A stretch of 47,151 bases of DNA, from the NCBI GenBank assembly GCA_947450645.1, contig CANFWH010000015.1:1-47151 (forward strand), in the 5' to 3' direction. A program made the position numbers and the translations under genes. Positions 24,273 to 35,593 of the stretch are shown piece by piece. Numbering within the stretch: position 1 is the first letter of the stretch; the number at the start of each line of letters is the position of its first letter. The notes beneath the pieces were generated by a model. The model searched no databases. It was given only the letters and a program-made list of their open reading frames with translations, and was not told the DNA's origin. This stretch comes from Comamonadaceae bacterium (lineage in GTDB: Bacteria > Pseudomonadota > Gammaproteobacteria > Burkholderiales > Burkholderiaceae_C).

Positions 24273-25046
24273 ATGAACCCCATCCTCCAACAGTTCGACA
24301 TCACAGGGCGCATCGCGCTCATCACAGGCTCAAGCGGAGGCATTGGCTTTGCGCTTGCACGCGGCTTGGCGCAGGCGGGCGCAGTCGTCGTGCTCAATGG
24401 CCGCGATACCGACAAGCTGAGCCACGCAGCCAACTTGCTGGAGAGCGAAGGCATTCATGCGCACGCAGTCGCGTTTGATGTGACGGACGCTGCCGCCGTG
24501 GAGGCGGGCATTGCCAAAATTGAAGCGGACATTGGCGCGATTGACATCCTTGTCAACAACGCAGGCATGACGCGCCGCGCACGCTTAGACGAGTTCAAAG
24601 ACGAAGACTGGCACAACATCATGCGTACCAATATCGACAGCGTATTCATGGTGGGCCGTAGCGTCGCCAAGCGCATGATTACGAGGAAGAGCGGCAAGAT
24701 CATCAATATCGCATCCGTGCAAAGTGAACTAGGACGCCCTGGCGTTGCGCCTTACTCTGCTAGCAAAGGCGCCGTCAAGATGCTGACTAAGGGCATGGCA
24801 ATTGACTGGGCACCGCTGGGCCTCAACGTCAATGCCATTGGTCCTGGCTACTTTAAAACCGAGCTAACTGAAGCCCTAGTAAAGGACGAAACCTTTAGCG
24901 CGTGGTTACTCAATCGTACGCCCGCCAAGCGCTGGGGCAATGTGGAAGATTTGGTTGGCACGGCGGTGTACCTTGCCAGCGATGCGTCGCGCTTTGTCAA
25001 TGGCGCGGTCATCTACGTTGATGGTGGCGTGACCTCTTCGTTGTAG
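24273..25046 (+). CDS. Gluconate 5-dehydrogenase-type SDR
   Basis: The 257-aa canonical SDR has GSSGGIGFALA for NAD(P) binding, NNAGMTRR, catalytic Ser in NIASVQSE and YSASK with both Tyr and Lys. Sequence style (DITGRIALITGSSGGIG, ...GPGYFKTELTEALVKDE, NGAVIYVDGG) fits gluconate 5-dehydrogenase/IdnO, which interconverts 5-keto-D-gluconate and D-gluconate. The L-idonate dehydrogenase-like gene two genes downstream supports an idonate/ketogluconate role. The FkbM gene begins 2 bp after its stop. Confidence 0.78.
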   Translation: MNPILQQFDITGRIALITGSSGGIGFALARGLAQAGAVVVLNGRDTDKLSHAANLLESEGIHAHAVAFDVTDAAAVEAGIAKIEADIGAIDILVNNAGMTRRARLDEFKDEDWHNIMRTNIDSVFMVGRSVAKRMITRKSGKIINIASVQSELGRPGVAPYSASKGAVKMLTKGMAIDWAPLGLNVNAIGPGYFKTELTEALVKDETFSAWLLNRTPAKRWGNVEDLVGTAVYLASDASRFVNGAVIYVDGGVTSSL

Positions 25047-25048
25047 TG

Positions 25049-25777
25049 ATGAACTACCCCATTCACAACTTCACCGTTTTGGAGTCGATCCATGGGCGCA
25101 TCATCGTCAACCGTCATTGCACATTCCAAGCTGAAGCTTTAGCGAAAACGGGCGCGACACACATCGAGAGCGAGCTAAAAAATCTGCTAACCGTTGCGGA
25201 TACGTTGCCTGATGATGCCGTTATTGTTGATGGCGGCGCGAACATCGGACTCGTCACAGTACCACTGGCGCAAATGGGGCGCTCGCGCAAATGGACGATT
25301 CACGCTTTTGAGCCGCAGCGTATGATTTACAACGCACTGTGCGGAACACTTGCGCTAAATGATTTGGCGCATGTCTATGCGTACAACAAAGGCTTATCCG
25401 ATAAAGCAAACATCATGACCGTACCCGCCGTGGACTATGGCGTAGCGCAAGACTACGGCACGGTGGAACTAGCGTCCAGCAACGCATTAGTCCAAGGCGA
25501 ATCGGTATCAGTGATCGCGCTAGATGATTTTGGACTGGCGCGCTTAGATCTTCTCAAACTCGATATCGAAGGCATGGAAATTCCTGCACTAAAAGGCGCA
25601 AAAAAACTGATTCAGCAACATCTTCCTTGGTGCTGGATTGAGTATTGGAAGGTCGGAGCAGAAGCCATTCAGGCTGAATTTGCAGGCCTCGATTACGAGT
25701 TTTTTCAAATCGACTCCCTCAACTTAATCTGTGCGCCTTTGGCTCGCTGGGACAAACAGCAACTCAACATTCAATAA
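25049..25777 (+). CDS. FkbM-family methyltransferase
   Basis: The 242-aa class I SAM-dependent methyltransferase has motif I VIVDGGANIGLVTVPL, HAFEPQRMIYNALCGTL (motif II with FEP typical of FkbM), and LLKLDIEGMEIPALKGA, the FkbM hallmark. FkbM enzymes O-methylate sugars or small molecules, often in polysaccharide or natural-product loci. ATG at 25049 is preceded by an in-frame GTG. Its position between two sugar-acid dehydrogenase genes with almost no spacing suggests one operon. Confidence 0.85.
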   Translation: MNYPIHNFTVLESIHGRIIVNRHCTFQAEALAKTGATHIESELKNLLTVADTLPDDAVIVDGGANIGLVTVPLAQMGRSRKWTIHAFEPQRMIYNALCGTLALNDLAHVYAYNKGLSDKANIMTVPAVDYGVAQDYGTVELASSNALVQGESVSVIALDDFGLARLDLLKLDIEGMEIPALKGAKKLIQQHLPWCWIEYWKVGAEAIQAEFAGLDYEFFQIDSLNLICAPLARWDKQQLNIQ

Positions 25778-25788
25778 AGAGCATCCTC

Positions 25789-26856
25789 ATGACAACTGCA
25801 ACCCACAACCAAGCCCTCGTGATCCACGCCCCTCGTGATCTACGTATCGAAACCGTGGATGTGCCCGAAATCGGCGCGAATCAATTGCTACTGCGCGTCA
25901 AAGCGGGCGGCATTTGCGGCTCAGATTTGCACTATTACCAAAACGGTGGCTTTGGTGCGATTCGCATCAAAGAACCGATGGTGCTGGGGCACGAAGTCTC
26001 AGGACAAATATCGGCTGTAGGCCACGCCGTTATTGGCTTCGCCAAGGGCGACCGCGTGGCAATTAGCCCCAGCCGCCCCTGCATGATGTGTCACTATTGC
26101 CAAGCGGGATTACAAATGCACTGCTTGGATATGCGTTACTACGGCAGCGCCATGCGCACGCCGCATGTGCAAGGCGCGTTCCGTCAATCACTGGTGGTGG
26201 ACGCATCACAAGCGCACAAGATTGAAGACCACGTGTCTGACGCCGAAGGCGTGATGGCCGAGCCGCTATCGGTGGCGTTGCACGCCGTGCGCCGTGCGGG
26301 ACCGCTCTTTGGCAAGCGCGTACTGGTCACGGGCTGCGGACCGATTGGTGCGCTCATCGTGCTCGCCGCTAAGCAAGCGGGAGCGATTGAAGTGGTGGCT
26401 ACCGATATGGCGGTGATGCCGTTGAAATCAGCGTTACTGATGGGTGCAGATCGTGCCATCAATATAGGTACAGAACCCGACGCACTCGCCGCATACAACA
26501 CCACCTCTTTCAACGCCAGCAAGGGCTACTTCGATGTACTCTTTGAAGCCAGCGGCAATGCTAGAGCCCTCGCGGGTGCGATGGATGTGGTCAAACCGCG
26601 CGGCATCTTGGTGCAAGTGGGCATGGGCGGCGATATGCAATTGCCGATGAACATGATCGTTGCCAAAGAGTTTGAAATGCGCGGCGCGTTCCGCTTCCAC
26701 GAAGAGTACGCACAAGCCGTCGAGATGCTGAACAAGCGCATGGTCGATGTGAAGCCACTCATCACCGCAACCATCAGCTACCGCGATGCCGATAAAGCAT
26801 TTGCGCTTGCGGCTGACCGCGCACAGGCGATGAAAGTGATGTTTAGTTTTGATTGA
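25789..26856 (+). CDS. L-idonate 5-dehydrogenase-type zinc alcohol dehydrogenase
   Basis: The 355-aa medium-chain dehydrogenase has catalytic zinc ligands in GGICGSDLHYY and GHEVSG, four structural zinc Cys in RPCMMCHYCQAGLQMHC, and the NAD-binding GCGPIGALIV. The IKEPMVLGHE and GGFGAIRIKE stretches are typical of L-idonate 5-dehydrogenase, which converts L-idonate to 5-ketogluconate. Together with the IdnO-like SDR it would take L-idonate to D-gluconate. No idn transporter, kinase or regulator is present in the window. Confidence 0.8.
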   Translation: MTTATHNQALVIHAPRDLRIETVDVPEIGANQLLLRVKAGGICGSDLHYYQNGGFGAIRIKEPMVLGHEVSGQISAVGHAVIGFAKGDRVAISPSRPCMMCHYCQAGLQMHCLDMRYYGSAMRTPHVQGAFRQSLVVDASQAHKIEDHVSDAEGVMAEPLSVALHAVRRAGPLFGKRVLVTGCGPIGALIVLAAKQAGAIEVVATDMAVMPLKSALLMGADRAINIGTEPDALAAYNTTSFNASKGYFDVLFEASGNARALAGAMDVVKPRGILVQVGMGGDMQLPMNMIVAKEFEMRGAFRFHEEYAQAVEMLNKRMVDVKPLITATISYRDADKAFALAADRAQAMKVMFSFD

Positions 26857-26862
26857 TTCGAG

Positions 26863-27132
26863 ATGACTAACGACAAAAAATCCCTGATTGAGTTTCCGCT
26901 GCTGTTCCCTATCAAAGTGATGGGAGAGAGAGTCGATGGCTTTGTTCATGCGCTCACCGTCATTGCTAAAAATTTCGATCCAAAATTTGATGCTGCCACT
27001 GTCGAACTGCGCGACTCCAGCACAGGCAAATACTTGGGCGTGACGCTACATGTATGGGCAACCGACCAAGCGCAGTTAGATGAGCTATACCGCACGCTGT
27101 CCACGCATCCAATGGTGAAAGTGGTTTTGTAA
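26863..27132 (+). CDS. ybeD: YbeD/DUF493 family protein
   Basis: The 89-aa protein has the DUF493 pattern: IEFPLLFPIKVMG near the start, FDPKFDAATVELRDSSTGKYLGVT, and LDELYRTLSTHPMVKVVL at the end, an ACT-like ferredoxin fold. Its function is not established; it lies near lipoate genes in many proteobacteria, but none is present here. The gene is 6 bp after the idonate dehydrogenase. Confidence 0.85.
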   Translation: MTNDKKSLIEFPLLFPIKVMGERVDGFVHALTVIAKNFDPKFDAATVELRDSSTGKYLGVTLHVWATDQAQLDELYRTLSTHPMVKVVL

Positions 27133-27141
27133 AATGAATCC

Positions 27142-27345
27142 ATGAACACTCCACGCACCATCGAACTCAAACCCTCTGATCTCAATGCTCAAGGCGGCAT
27201 CTATTGCCCGTCGCCCTTGGCTGGCATGAAGCAGTGGGACACGCACCCTAAGGTCTATCTTGATGTCGCCAAGGACGGCGCGTCTAAGTGCCCGTATTGC
27301 AGCACGGTCTACGTGGTGCATGGTCCTGTAAGCCACGCCCATTAA
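27142..27345 (+). CDS. Small zf-CHCC (NDUFS6-type) zinc-finger protein
   Basis: The 67-aa protein contains YCPSP, HPKVYLDV, CPYCSTVYV and a final H, matching the zinc finger of the mitochondrial complex I accessory subunit NDUFS6 family, common as a stand-alone protein in proteobacteria. It lies 9 bp after ybeD and 21 bp before the heptosyltransferase ATG. Its role is unknown; one Zn ion per chain is expected. Confidence 0.85.
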   Translation: MNTPRTIELKPSDLNAQGGIYCPSPLAGMKQWDTHPKVYLDVAKDGASKCPYCSTVYVVHGPVSHAH

Positions 27346-27366
27346 GGCTTGGCGCAGAGCCGTTTT

Positions 27367-28443
27367 ATGACTCGCTCACTCATCATCGCCCCGCAGTGGA
27401 TTGGCGACGCGGTGATGACCGAGCCGCTCTTGCGTGCTTTGAGCGAACGCGGCGAGCAGATCACGGTCTTCGCCGTCCCGTGGGTCGCTTCCATTTATCG
27501 CGCGATGAATCACATCACTAGCCTAGAGGCCACGGTGGATGTGCCTTTCCAGCATGGTGGCCTGCAATGGCAAGTCAGGCGTGGCTTGGCGGCACGCATC
27601 CAGTCTGGCGAATGGGGGAAGTTCGATCGCGCCTATGTGCTGCCCAATTCTTTGAAGAGTGCGCTGCTGCCGTGGCTGGCCAATATCCCTGAACGCATGG
27701 GTTACCTTGGCGAAATGCGCTATGGCTTGCTAAACAGACGATTACCCAATCCGCCGCGTCATGCGCGTGGATCGATGGTGGCGCATTATTTGGCGCTGGC
27801 GGATGTGACGCTTCGGTCCGCAAGCCAATTGGGGACAGGTGACGAATCGCCGCAAGCGGCTACCTGCACCCGACCCCAATTGTTTGCTGCGTCTTCGGGT
27901 GCACAGCTTCCGCAAGATCTCGCTGCACAAACCTACACTGTCATCGCGCCAGGTGCAGAGTTCGGTCCCGCCAAGCGCTGGCCTGAAGCGCACTTCGCCG
28001 AACTCATCGCCAAACTCGACCACTCCGTTGTTCTCTTAGGCTCAGCCAAAGAATCCGCCCTTTGCGAAACCATACGGGATATAGCTTTGCGGGCATCGCC
28101 TACGCAGACTATTCATAACTTAGCTGGCAAAACATCGCTTGCGGAAGCCATCCACATCATCGCCAACACAAGGAGTATGGTCAGCAACGACTCAGGGCTC
28201 ATGCACGTTGCCGCCGCGTTTGGCATCCCGCAAGTCGCTATCTTTGGCTCAAGCGATCCGCGCCACACGCCACCCTTAAACGACAGGGCAAAAGTGCTGT
28301 GGCTTAAAGAGATGCAGGGCTTGGATTGCTCGCCTTGTTTTAAGCGCGAATGCCCGCTTGAGGGCGCTGCAAATATGCGGTGCTTAAATGCCATTACACC
28401 CAGAGAGGTTACAGGGGCATTAGCCGAGGCGGCACTGCGATAA
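27367..28443 (+). CDS. waaF: ADP-heptose:LPS heptosyltransferase II
   Basis: Starting at ATG 27367 ([17 protein letters not shown]), the 358-aa protein shows the GT9 layout: an N-terminal [17 protein letters not shown] loop, [21 protein letters not shown], then the donor half with [56 protein letters not shown] and a Cys pair (CSPCFKREC) near the end. It adds the second heptose to the LPS inner core at the inner face of the cytoplasmic membrane. A longer in-frame TTG start at 27349 is less likely. Confidence 0.9.
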   Translation: MTRSLIIAPQWIGDAVMTEPLLRALSERGEQITVFAVPWVASIYRAMNHITSLEATVDVPFQHGGLQWQVRRGLAARIQSGEWGKFDRAYVLPNSLKSALLPWLANIPERMGYLGEMRYGLLNRRLPNPPRHARGSMVAHYLALADVTLRSASQLGTGDESPQAATCTRPQLFAASSGAQLPQDLAAQTYTVIAPGAEFGPAKRWPEAHFAELIAKLDHSVVLLGSAKESALCETIRDIALRASPTQTIHNLAGKTSLAEAIHIIANTRSMVSNDSGLMHVAAAFGIPQVAIFGSSDPRHTPPLNDRAKVLWLKEMQGLDCSPCFKRECPLEGAANMRCLNAITPREVTGALAEAALR

Positions 28444-28451
28444 TCTGGGGA

Positions 28452-31400
28452 ATGAGCGCTCTACAAGATTTGCCAACTGGCACTACAGCAGACACAACCC
28501 AGCGTCTGCGCGAAATTCCCTACAACTACACCAGCTTTTCTGATCGCGAAATCGTGATTCGATTACTTGGTCGTCCTGCGTGGGACATCCTGAACGAGCT
28601 TCGCTCTGAGCGCCGCACAGGCCGCTCGGCTCGGATGCTGTACGAGGTGCTGGGCGATGTCTGGGTGGTGCAGCGCAATCCCTACCTGCAAGACGACTTA
28701 CTGGACAACCCCAAGCGCCGCAAGCTCTTGGTCGATGCCATCAAGCACCGGCTGGGTGAAATTGAAAAGCGCCGCACGCCCAACGCTGCGGATGCACAGG
28801 CTAAGCAGCGCGACGCAGAAGTTGGTACCTTGCTTGCAGCCGCCAAGCGCTTAGTCGAGGCGTTTGATGAAGCATTTGATAACGTCGCAAAACTGCGTAA
28901 ACAAACCGCCAAAACGCTTGGTAAATTGACGGCAAAAGACAACCTCAAATTCGATCCGCTCTCGCGTGTCAGTCACGTAACGGATGCGACCGATTGGCGC
29001 GTCGAATACCCACTGCTCGTGCTCTGCCCTGACTCCGAAGCGGAGATGGCAGCGCTCGTCAAAGGGTGTATTGAGCTAGGACTCACTATCGTGCCACGTG
29101 GCGGTGGCACAGGCTATACGGGCGGCGCGATTCCACTCACGTGGAAGTCGGTGGTTATCAACACCGAAAAATTAGAAGCCATGAGCGCAGTGGAAATGCG
29201 CCGTCTGCCAGGTGTTGATAAAGACGTAGCGACGGTATGGAGCGAAGCTGGCGTGGTCACCCAGCGCGTAGCGGATGCCGCAGAGCTTGCTGGCTATGTG
29301 TTTGCGGTCGATCCCACATCCGCCGAAGCCTCTTGCATTGGCGGCAATATCGCCATGAATGCGGGCGGCAAAAAAGCGGTGCTATGGGGTACGGCACTGG
29401 ATAACCTTGCCAGCTGGCGCATGGTGACACCGCAAGCGGAATGGTTGGAGGTCACACGCCTCAACCACAACCTTGGCAAGATTCACGACGCACCTATCGC
29501 GAGCTTTGAACTGGCGTATTTCAAAGCCGATGGCAAAACACCTATCCGCACCGAGCGACTCGATATTCCGGGACGCACCTTCCGCAAAGAAGGTCTTGGC
29601 AAAGACGTGACCGACAAGTTTTTGGCAGGTCTACCTGGCATTCAAAAAGAAGGCTGCGATGGCCTCATTACCTCGGCCCGCTGGATTGTTCACAAAATGC
29701 CAGCGCACACGCGCACGGTGTGCCTAGAGTTTTTTGGCAATCCCAAAGACGCTGTGCCTAGCATTGTGGAAATCAAAGACTTCATGTTTGAAGAAGCCAA
29801 GCGCACTGGCGTGGTGCTAGCAGGACTTGAGCATTTGGACGACCGCTATTTGAAGGCGGTAGGCTACGCGACCAAGAGCAAAAAAGGCGCTGCAATGAGC
29901 GCCTCTGGCTTGCCTAAGATGGTGCTGTTTGGTGATATTGCGGGTGATGATGCGGATGCCGTGGCACGCGCCACATCCGAAGTGGTGCGTATTGCGGGAA
30001 GCCGCGCGGGTGAAGGCTTTGTGGCGATTTCGCCTGAAGCGCGTAAAAAGTTTTGGCTTGATCGCAAAAAGACGGCGGCGATTAGCAAGCACACTAACGC
30101 CTTCAAAATTAACGAAGACGTGGTGATTCCGCTCGAACGCATGGGTGAGTACACCGAAGGCATTGAGCGCATCAATATCGAACTGTCTCTTGCCAACAAA
30201 ATTAAATTGTGTGATGAGCTGATTGCCCATTTTGAAGCACCGCAAGGCGCAAATGATTTGAATCAAGAATTGCTGGCAAGCCGTATGGAACAAGGCTTGG
30301 CGCTGGTACGTTCTGTGCGCAACGAATGGCAGTCATGGTTAAACAACATTGAAACTTTGTTTACCGAGCTGCAAGAACACAAACTTCGCGCAAGCTGGAA
30401 AACACAAATCCAAGCGCCGTTGGCGACTATTTTTTCTGGTGATGCGTATGCCAACATCATGAAGGATTGCAACGCCATCCATCAACGCGTGCTCAAGGGC
30501 AAGGTCTGGGCGGCGCTGCACATGCACGCGGGCGACGGCAATGTTCATACCAATCTGCCCGTTAATTCCGACGACTACGCCATGCTGCAAACGGCGCATC
30601 AAGCCGTTGCACGCATCATGGTGCTGGCTCGTAGTTTGAACGGCGTGATCTCGGGCGAGCACGGCATCGGCATTACCAAGCTAGAGTTTTTAAGCGATGC
30701 AGAACTCAAGCCGTTTGCGGATTACAAAGCGAAGATTGACCCCGAAGGGCACTTCAATAAGGGCAAGCTTTTACGTACCGAATACGTCGCAGATTTAACC
30801 AACGCCTATACGCCATCGTTTGGCTTGATGGGGCACGAGTCCATCATCATGCAGCAATCCGACATTGGTGCGATTGCCGACAGCGTGAAGGATTGTCTGC
30901 GCTGCGGTAAATGCAAACCCGTGTGCGCAACTCATGTGCCGCGTGCTAATTTGCTCTATAGCCCGCGTAACAAAATACTCGCAACATCGCTACTGACCGA
31001 AGCGTTTTTGTACGAAGAACAAACGCGGCGCGGCGTATCGCTCAAGCACTGGGAAGAATTTGAAGATGTGGCCGATCACTGCACGGTGTGCCACAAGTGC
31101 CTCTCGCCCTGCCCCGTGAACATTGACTTTGGCGATGTCTCCATGAACATGCGAAACCTCTTGCGCAAGATGGGGCAAAAATCATTCCGCCCCGGCAATG
31201 CGCTGGCCATGTTCTTTTTGAATGCAACCAACCCGGAGACGATTAAATTAGTGCGCGGAGCCATGGTGGGCGTGGGTTTCAAGCTGCAGCGCTTCGCGAA
31301 TCAAGTGTTCCGTTTGGCAGCAAAAAAACAAACTGCCAAGCCACCATCGACTGTGGGACGAGCGCCGATTAAAGAGCAGGTGATTCACTTCATCAACAAA

Positions 31401-32315
31401 AAAATGCCCGGCAACTTGCCTAAAAAAACCGTGCGCGCGCTGCTGGATATTGAAGACTCTAACTACGTGCCAATCATTCGCAACGCCAAAGCCACGACAA
31501 CAGAATCGGAAGCGGTGTTTTACTTTCCAGGTTGTGGCTCGGAGCGTTTGTTTAGCCAAGTCGGACTTGCCACGCAAGCGATGCTGTGGCACGCGGGTGT
31601 GCAAACCGTGTTACCTCCTGGCTATTTGTGCTGCGGTTATCCGCAAAGGGGCAGCGGTCAATATGACAAAGCCGAGAAGATCATCACCGACAACCGCGTG
31701 CTGTTTCACCGCGTCGCCAATACGCTGAACTACTTAGATATTAAGACCGTGGTAGTGAGTTGCGGTACGTGCTACGACCAATTGCAAGGTTACGAATTCG
31801 ACAAAATTTTCCCAGGCTCGCGCATCATCGACATCCATGAGTACTTGCTGGAGAAGGCGATTACGCTACCGCCCGCGAGCCAAGGCGCATACCTCTATCA
31901 CGACCCGTGCCACAGCCCCATGAAACTGCAAGCGCCGATGAAAACGGTAAAGGCCTTGGTCGGCGACACAGTGCTAGAGAGCGAACGCTGCTGCGGCGAG
32001 AGCGGCACGCTGGGCGTGACGCGGCCCGATATTTCGACGCAAATCAGATTTAGAAAAGAGGAAGAGCTGCAGGCCAATGTGGCTGAGCTCCGTGCGATGA
32101 GTGCCTCGGGAAGTGAGAATAAAAACGTCAAAATTTTGACGAGTTGCCCCAGCTGCTTGCAAGGACTCTCGCGGTATGGCAATGATTTGAATAACGGCCT
32201 CTTAGAAGCCGACTACATCGTGGTCGAAATGGCGAATCAAATTTTGGGCAAAGATTGGATGCCAGAGTATGTGGCGGCGGCTAACTCGGGCGGGATTGAG
32301 CGGGTGTTGGTTTAA
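28452..32315 (+). CDS. Giant DUF3683 / FAD / 4Fe-4S / cysteine-rich oxidoreductase
   Basis: From ATG 28452 (GGGGA just upstream) the protein has 1287 aa. Order: N-terminal DUF3683-type region ([20 protein letters not shown], residues ~20-180), GlcD-like FAD-binding domain ([15 protein letters not shown] at ~215) with FAD-oxidase C-terminal parts ([24 protein letters not shown]), two 4Fe-4S motifs ([11 protein letters not shown] from C815; [12 protein letters not shown] from C877), then two CCG cysteine-rich units ([10 protein letters not shown] at ~1060; CCGESGTLG at ~1180). The whole resembles glycolate/D-lactate dehydrogenase subunits GlcD and GlcF fused in one chain. It probably oxidises a 2-hydroxy acid and passes electrons to the quinone or FeS chain. 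The substrate is unknown. Confidence 0.88.
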   Translation: MSALQDLPTGTTADTTQRLREIPYNYTSFSDREIVIRLLGRPAWDILNELRSERRTGRSARMLYEVLGDVWVVQRNPYLQDDLLDNPKRRKLLVDAIKHRLGEIEKRRTPNAADAQAKQRDAEVGTLLAAAKRLVEAFDEAFDNVAKLRKQTAKTLGKLTAKDNLKFDPLSRVSHVTDATDWRVEYPLLVLCPDSEAEMAALVKGCIELGLTIVPRGGGTGYTGGAIPLTWKSVVINTEKLEAMSAVEMRRLPGVDKDVATVWSEAGVVTQRVADAAELAGYVFAVDPTSAEASCIGGNIAMNAGGKKAVLWGTALDNLASWRMVTPQAEWLEVTRLNHNLGKIHDAPIASFELAYFKADGKTPIRTERLDIPGRTFRKEGLGKDVTDKFLAGLPGIQKEGCDGLITSARWIVHKMPAHTRTVCLEFFGNPKDAVPSIVEIKDFMFEEAKRTGVVLAGLEHLDDRYLKAVGYATKSKKGAAMSASGLPKMVLFGDIAGDDADAVARATSEVVRIAGSRAGEGFVAISPEARKKFWLDRKKTAAISKHTNAFKINEDVVIPLERMGEYTEGIERINIELSLANKIKLCDELIAHFEAPQGANDLNQELLASRMEQGLALVRSVRNEWQSWLNNIETLFTELQEHKLRASWKTQIQAPLATIFSGDAYANIMKDCNAIHQRVLKGKVWAALHMHAGDGNVHTNLPVNSDDYAMLQTAHQAVARIMVLARSLNGVISGEHGIGITKLEFLSDAELKPFADYKAKIDPEGHFNKGKLLRTEYVADLTNAYTPSFGLMGHESIIMQQSDIGAIADSVKDCLRCGKCKPVCATHVPRANLLYSPRNKILATSLLTEAFLYEEQTRRGVSLKHWEEFEDVADHCTVCHKCLSPCPVNIDFGDVSMNMRNLLRKMGQKSFRPGNALAMFFLNATNPETIKLVRGAMVGVGFKLQRFANQVFRLAAKKQTAKPPSTVGRAPIKEQVIHFINKKMPGNLPKKTVRALLDIEDSNYVPIIRNAKATTTESEAVFYFPGCGSERLFSQVGLATQAMLWHAGVQTVLPPGYLCCGYPQRGSGQYDKAEKIITDNRVLFHRVANTLNYLDIKTVVVSCGTCYDQLQGYEFDKIFPGSRIIDIHEYLLEKAITLPPASQGAYLYHDPCHSPMKLQAPMKTVKALVGDTVLESERCCGESGTLGVTRPDISTQIRFRKEEELQANVAELRAMSASGSENKNVKILTSCPSCLQGLSRYGNDLNNGLLEADYIVVEMANQILGKDWMPEYVAAANSGGIERVLV

Positions 32316-32324
32316 GCTAAAAAC

Positions 32325-33683
32325 TTAAAGAATATACCGAGACAAATCTTCATTCTTGCTTAACTCTTTCAGCTTGCCATCCACATACGCAGCGTCAATC
32401 GTAATGGTTTGACCGCCTAGGTTGGCGGCATCAAAACTGACTTCATCTAGCAAGCGCTCCATCACCGTGGAGAGTCTGCGTGCGCCAATATTTTCTGTGC
32501 GTTCGTTGACCTCGAACGCGGTATTGGCAAGGCGTGTGATGCCGTCGGATGTGAACTCTAGCTTGACATTTTCTGTTCCCAGTAGCGCTTGATATTGCTT
32601 AGTGAGCGACGCATGCGTGCTGGTGAGAATCGCCTCGAAATCCTTGATGGATAAGGATTGCAGCTCGACGCGAATCGGGAAACGTCCTTGCAATTCGGGG
32701 ATCAAATCGCTAGGTTTGCTAAAGTGAAACGCCCCGCTGGCAATAAACAAAATGTGATCGGTTTTAACGATGCCGTGCTTGGTCGAAACGCTCGTGCCTT
32801 CGACTAGCGGCAACAAATCGCGCTGCACGCCTTGGCGCGATACTTCTGCGCCGCCCGACTCGCCGCGCGTAGCAACCTTGTCGATTTCGTCGATGAACAC
32901 AATGCCGTTTTGCTCTAAGTTGGTGAGCGCCTGCATCTTGATGTCTTCGTCACTCACCAACTTATCGGCCTCTTCGTCGGTCAGCACTTTGAGTGCATCG
33001 GCAATTTTTAATTTGCGTGTTTGTTTTTTAGACTCTTGCATTTGGCCAAACATGCCTTTAATTTGTTCGGCCATATCTTCCATGCCCGCTGGACTCATCA
33101 CCTCAATGGTGTGATGATTTGGCACTTGCACTTCGACTTCAATTTCTTTGTCGGCGAGCTCGCCTGCTTGCAATTTTTTACGGAAGGTTTGGCGTGCCAC
33201 GTTGTCGCTTTGTGGCGGCACTACTTGACTAGATCCCAAACCAAAATCGCCTTTGTTGTCACTGCGCGCAGGCGGCACGAGAATGTCGAGCACGCGCTCC
33301 TCAGCAAGCTCTGCCGCGCGTACCTGCACTCTCACCGTGGCCGATTGGCGCTCTTGCTTAATCGCGATGTCTGCTAGGTCGCGGATGATGCTGTCCACAT
33401 CTTTGCCGACGTAACCCACCTCGGTAAATTTAGTCGCTTCCACTTTGATAAAAGGCGCATCTGCGAGCTTTGCCAAGCGGCGTGCGATCTCTGTTTTCCC
33501 CACGCCTGTGGGGCCAATCATGAGGATGTTTTTAGGCGTAATCTCTTGCCGCATCTCGCCTTCGACTTGGCTTCTGCGCCAGCGGTTTCTAAGCGCAATC
33601 GCTACCGCACGTTTGGCGGCATTTTGACCGACGATGTTTTGATCTAACTCGGAAACAATTTGTTGTGGGGTTAAGGCTGACAT
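32325..33683 (-). CDS. hslU: HslU ATPase subunit of the HslVU protease
   Basis: The 452-aa AAA+ unfoldase begins with the HslU sequence [34 protein letters not shown] (in parts), Walker [16 protein letters not shown], the pore loop [10 protein letters not shown], Walker [13 protein letters not shown] and the sensor region [16 protein letters not shown]; it ends DLSRYIL, the C-terminal tail that inserts into HslV. It starts directly after the hslV stop, so the two are co-translated. It faces the DUF3683 gene tail to tail, 9 bp apart. Confidence 0.97.
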   Translation of the reverse strand: MSALTPQQIVSELDQNIVGQNAAKRAVAIALRNRWRRSQVEGEMRQEITPKNILMIGPTGVGKTEIARRLAKLADAPFIKVEATKFTEVGYVGKDVDSIIRDLADIAIKQERQSATVRVQVRAAELAEERVLDILVPPARSDNKGDFGLGSSQVVPPQSDNVARQTFRKKLQAGELADKEIEVEVQVPNHHTIEVMSPAGMEDMAEQIKGMFGQMQESKKQTRKLKIADALKVLTDEEADKLVSDEDIKMQALTNLEQNGIVFIDEIDKVATRGESGGAEVSRQGVQRDLLPLVEGTSVSTKHGIVKTDHILFIASGAFHFSKPSDLIPELQGRFPIRVELQSLSIKDFEAILTSTHASLTKQYQALLGTENVKLEFTSDGITRLANTAFEVNERTENIGARRLSTVMERLLDEVSFDAANLGGQTITIDAAYVDGKLKELSKNEDLSRYIL

Positions 33684-34271
33684 TTACAGTGTTTCGATGA
33701 TGTGATTGTGATTGGTGTAAATACACAAATCAGCGGCAATAGTGAGGGATTTTTTAACAATCTCGGCTGCCGATAACTCGGTGTTGTCTAACATGCCCTT
33801 GGCTGCGGCCTGCGCATACGCGCCGCCAGAGCCAATCGCCACAATCCCGTGCTCGGGCTCGAGCACATCACCATTGCCTGTGATGATGAGCGACGCGCTT
33901 GCATCCGCCACCGCCAGCATGGCTTCTAAGCGGCGCAGCACGCGGTCGGTACGCCAGTCTTTGGTGAGTTCAATCGCGGCGCGAACCAAGTGACCTTGAT
34001 GCTTTTCTAGCTTGGCTTCAAAGCGCTCGAACAGAGTGAATGCGTCGGCGGTTGCACCTGCAAAACCTGCCAGCACTTTATCGTGATGCAGGCGACGGAT
34101 TTTGCGTGCCGTCGATTTGATGACGATAGAGCCCAGTGTGACTTGGCCGTCGCCGCCCAGCGCAACGCTCCAATGCTTGGTGCCGTCAGCGCTCGTGATC
34201 TCACGGCGCACCGAAAGGATAGTGGTGCCGTACATGCTATCGGCACGGTGAACTTGCGGGTCTAAGGACAT
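33684..34271 (-). CDS. hslV: HslV peptidase subunit of the HslVU protease
   Basis: The threonine peptidase of Hsl[11 protein letters not shown] places the N-terminal nucleophile Thr at residue 16, followed by GDGQVTLG, the [25 protein letters not shown] stretch ([17 protein letters not shown]) and [19 protein letters not shown]. With the chosen start the prosegment is 15 residues, longer than the 1-6 usual in the family. The ATG at 34271 has a GAGAAAG ribosome site, while the internal ATG at 34235 (MYG-TT) has none. It is upstream of hslU. Confidence 0.95.
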   Translation of the reverse strand: MSLDPQVHRADSMYGTTILSVRREITSADGTKHWSVALGGDGQVTLGSIVIKSTARKIRRLHHDKVLAGFAGATADAFTLFERFEAKLEKHQGHLVRAAIELTKDWRTDRVLRRLEAMLAVADASASLIITGNGDVLEPEHGIVAIGSGGAYAQAAAKGMLDNTELSAAEIVKKSLTIAADLCIYTNHNHIIETL

Positions 34272-34288
34272 ACTGTTTTCTTTCTCAA

Positions 34289-35593
34289 TTAATCGCGGCG
34301 AATAGTGACTTTTGCATTGTCATAAAGATTTTGCAAGGCGAAATAGGCGGCCAGTACGCGGTGTACACCTTGCAACTCAATTTGTATATCTTGCGCTTTA
34401 GCCGCCTGCGCAAAACGAGCAATCGCCATCGTGGCCACAGGGTCGCAGCGCACGAGCCTGTCACAGCGGATTACCATGCCATTCGTTGGCACGAACGCTG
34501 CCAACAATTTAACCGCATGAGCAGCATCCAGTGTGCCATATAGCTCAGGCGGTAAGACGCTCAGCTTAGTCGCTAGCACCACGGGAAGGCCTGCGGTGCT
34601 GACGACTTCAAAACGGCATTCAGGACGGATCCAGTCAGGCGGAGAAATTTCAAATTGCACGCTGTAGTCAATCGCAGCATCTTCAAAAATTTGCGCGCGA
34701 TTTTGACAGCGCAAGAGCGCCAGCCGCGCCAGCGAAGATTCGGCTGACTCTGGATCAAACAGCTGCTCTAGCTCAGCCATGCCTTGCACGCTACAGTGCA
34801 CGGGTTGCGAGGCCACATACTGCAAAGCCATCTTGAGCAAACGCCACTGCCCCGCATCAGCACCAGCACCAGCAAAGGCTTGCCAATCTACCGCCAGTTG
34901 ACGCGGCGCTTTCATGGCCGCTTGCACAGCTGCCTCGAGTGCAAATAAATCGCTTTGCGCAAGCTGAGCGGGTGCTATCCAGCCCATGCTAGTAGTGTCA
35001 TCAGTCGCTGCGCCGTCATGCTCGCGCTCGGCTTGTGCTGCTTGCTGCGGCAAAGAGACCCATGAAGGAGGTGAGCGGCCAAAGCGAATCGCAAAATCTA
35101 GCGCCAGCGCTTCAAAGTGATCCATTTGATCGCTAGCTCTGTACAAATCAAACAGCGCTAGCCAAGTCGGTACGCGGTCGTATTGCTGGCCACGCTCGCC
35201 AATCGCGTGCTCTAAAAGCGTTTGTGCAAGTTGTGTTTTGCCATTGGCAAAATGCTCACCCGCTTGCTGCACGATGCTAGGCTCTGACGCCTGCGTCGTC
35301 ATGCTTTGCGTGGTTTGAGCCGCGCTATCAAAACCCTGAATTTGCGTCAGTTGAAAGCCGCCTGTATCGGCATTTTTGTCTGCCCCATGCGCAAAGAGTT
35401 GCTGGTTCATTTGCGCTTCTAGCGCATCAATTTTGCCTATGGCTTTGGAGGAAACAAAAGCACTGGTTTGCTGCGAGGCCGCCTCATCATTCGGTAGCGC
35501 TTCGGTTTTGCCACGCTGAATCATAAGTCGACGCAAGGCGTTGAGCTCGCGGTGCCGAACGAGGTCGGCGTGCTGTTTGCGCTCCAGCGACAT
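34289..35593 (-). CDS. Large STAS-like domain protein adjacent to hslV/dksA
   Basis: The 434-aa protein has a charged N-terminal region (residues ~1-60), a middle of helical repeats (~100-330) and a C-terminal ~90 residues with the look of a STAS (anti-sigma-factor-antagonist) fold: [34 protein letters not shown] (shown in parts as [14 protein letters not shown] and [10 protein letters not shown]). The function is unknown. Its ATG shares a base with the dksA stop (TGATG), so it is translationally coupled to dksA, and hslV follows 18 bp later. Confidence 0.65.
   Translation of the reverse strand: MSLERKQHADLVRHRELNALRRLMIQRGKTEALPNDEAASQQTSAFVSSKAIGKIDALEAQMNQQLFAHGADKNADTGGFQLTQIQGFDSAAQTTQSMTTQASEPSIVQQAGEHFANGKTQLAQTLLEHAIGERGQQYDRVPTWLALFDLYRASDQMDHFEALALDFAIRFGRSPPSWVSLPQQAAQAEREHDGAATDDTTSMGWIAPAQLAQSDLFALEAAVQAAMKAPRQLAVDWQAFAGAGADAGQWRLLKMALQYVASQPVHCSVQGMAELEQLFDPESAESSLARLALLRCQNRAQIFEDAAIDYSVQFEISPPDWIRPECRFEVVSTAGLPVVLATKLSVLPPELYGTLDAAHAVKLLAAFVPTNGMVIRCDRLVRCDPVATMAIARFAQAAKAQDIQIELQGVHRVLAAYFALQNLYDNAKVTIRRD

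Noticed and set aside
29817-30293. Long antisense frame opposite the DUF3683 gene, and similar long antisense frames elsewhere
   Set aside because: The encoded proteins look like shadow translation of the opposite strand (Arg/His/Ala-rich, no motifs); the sense gene is unambiguous.
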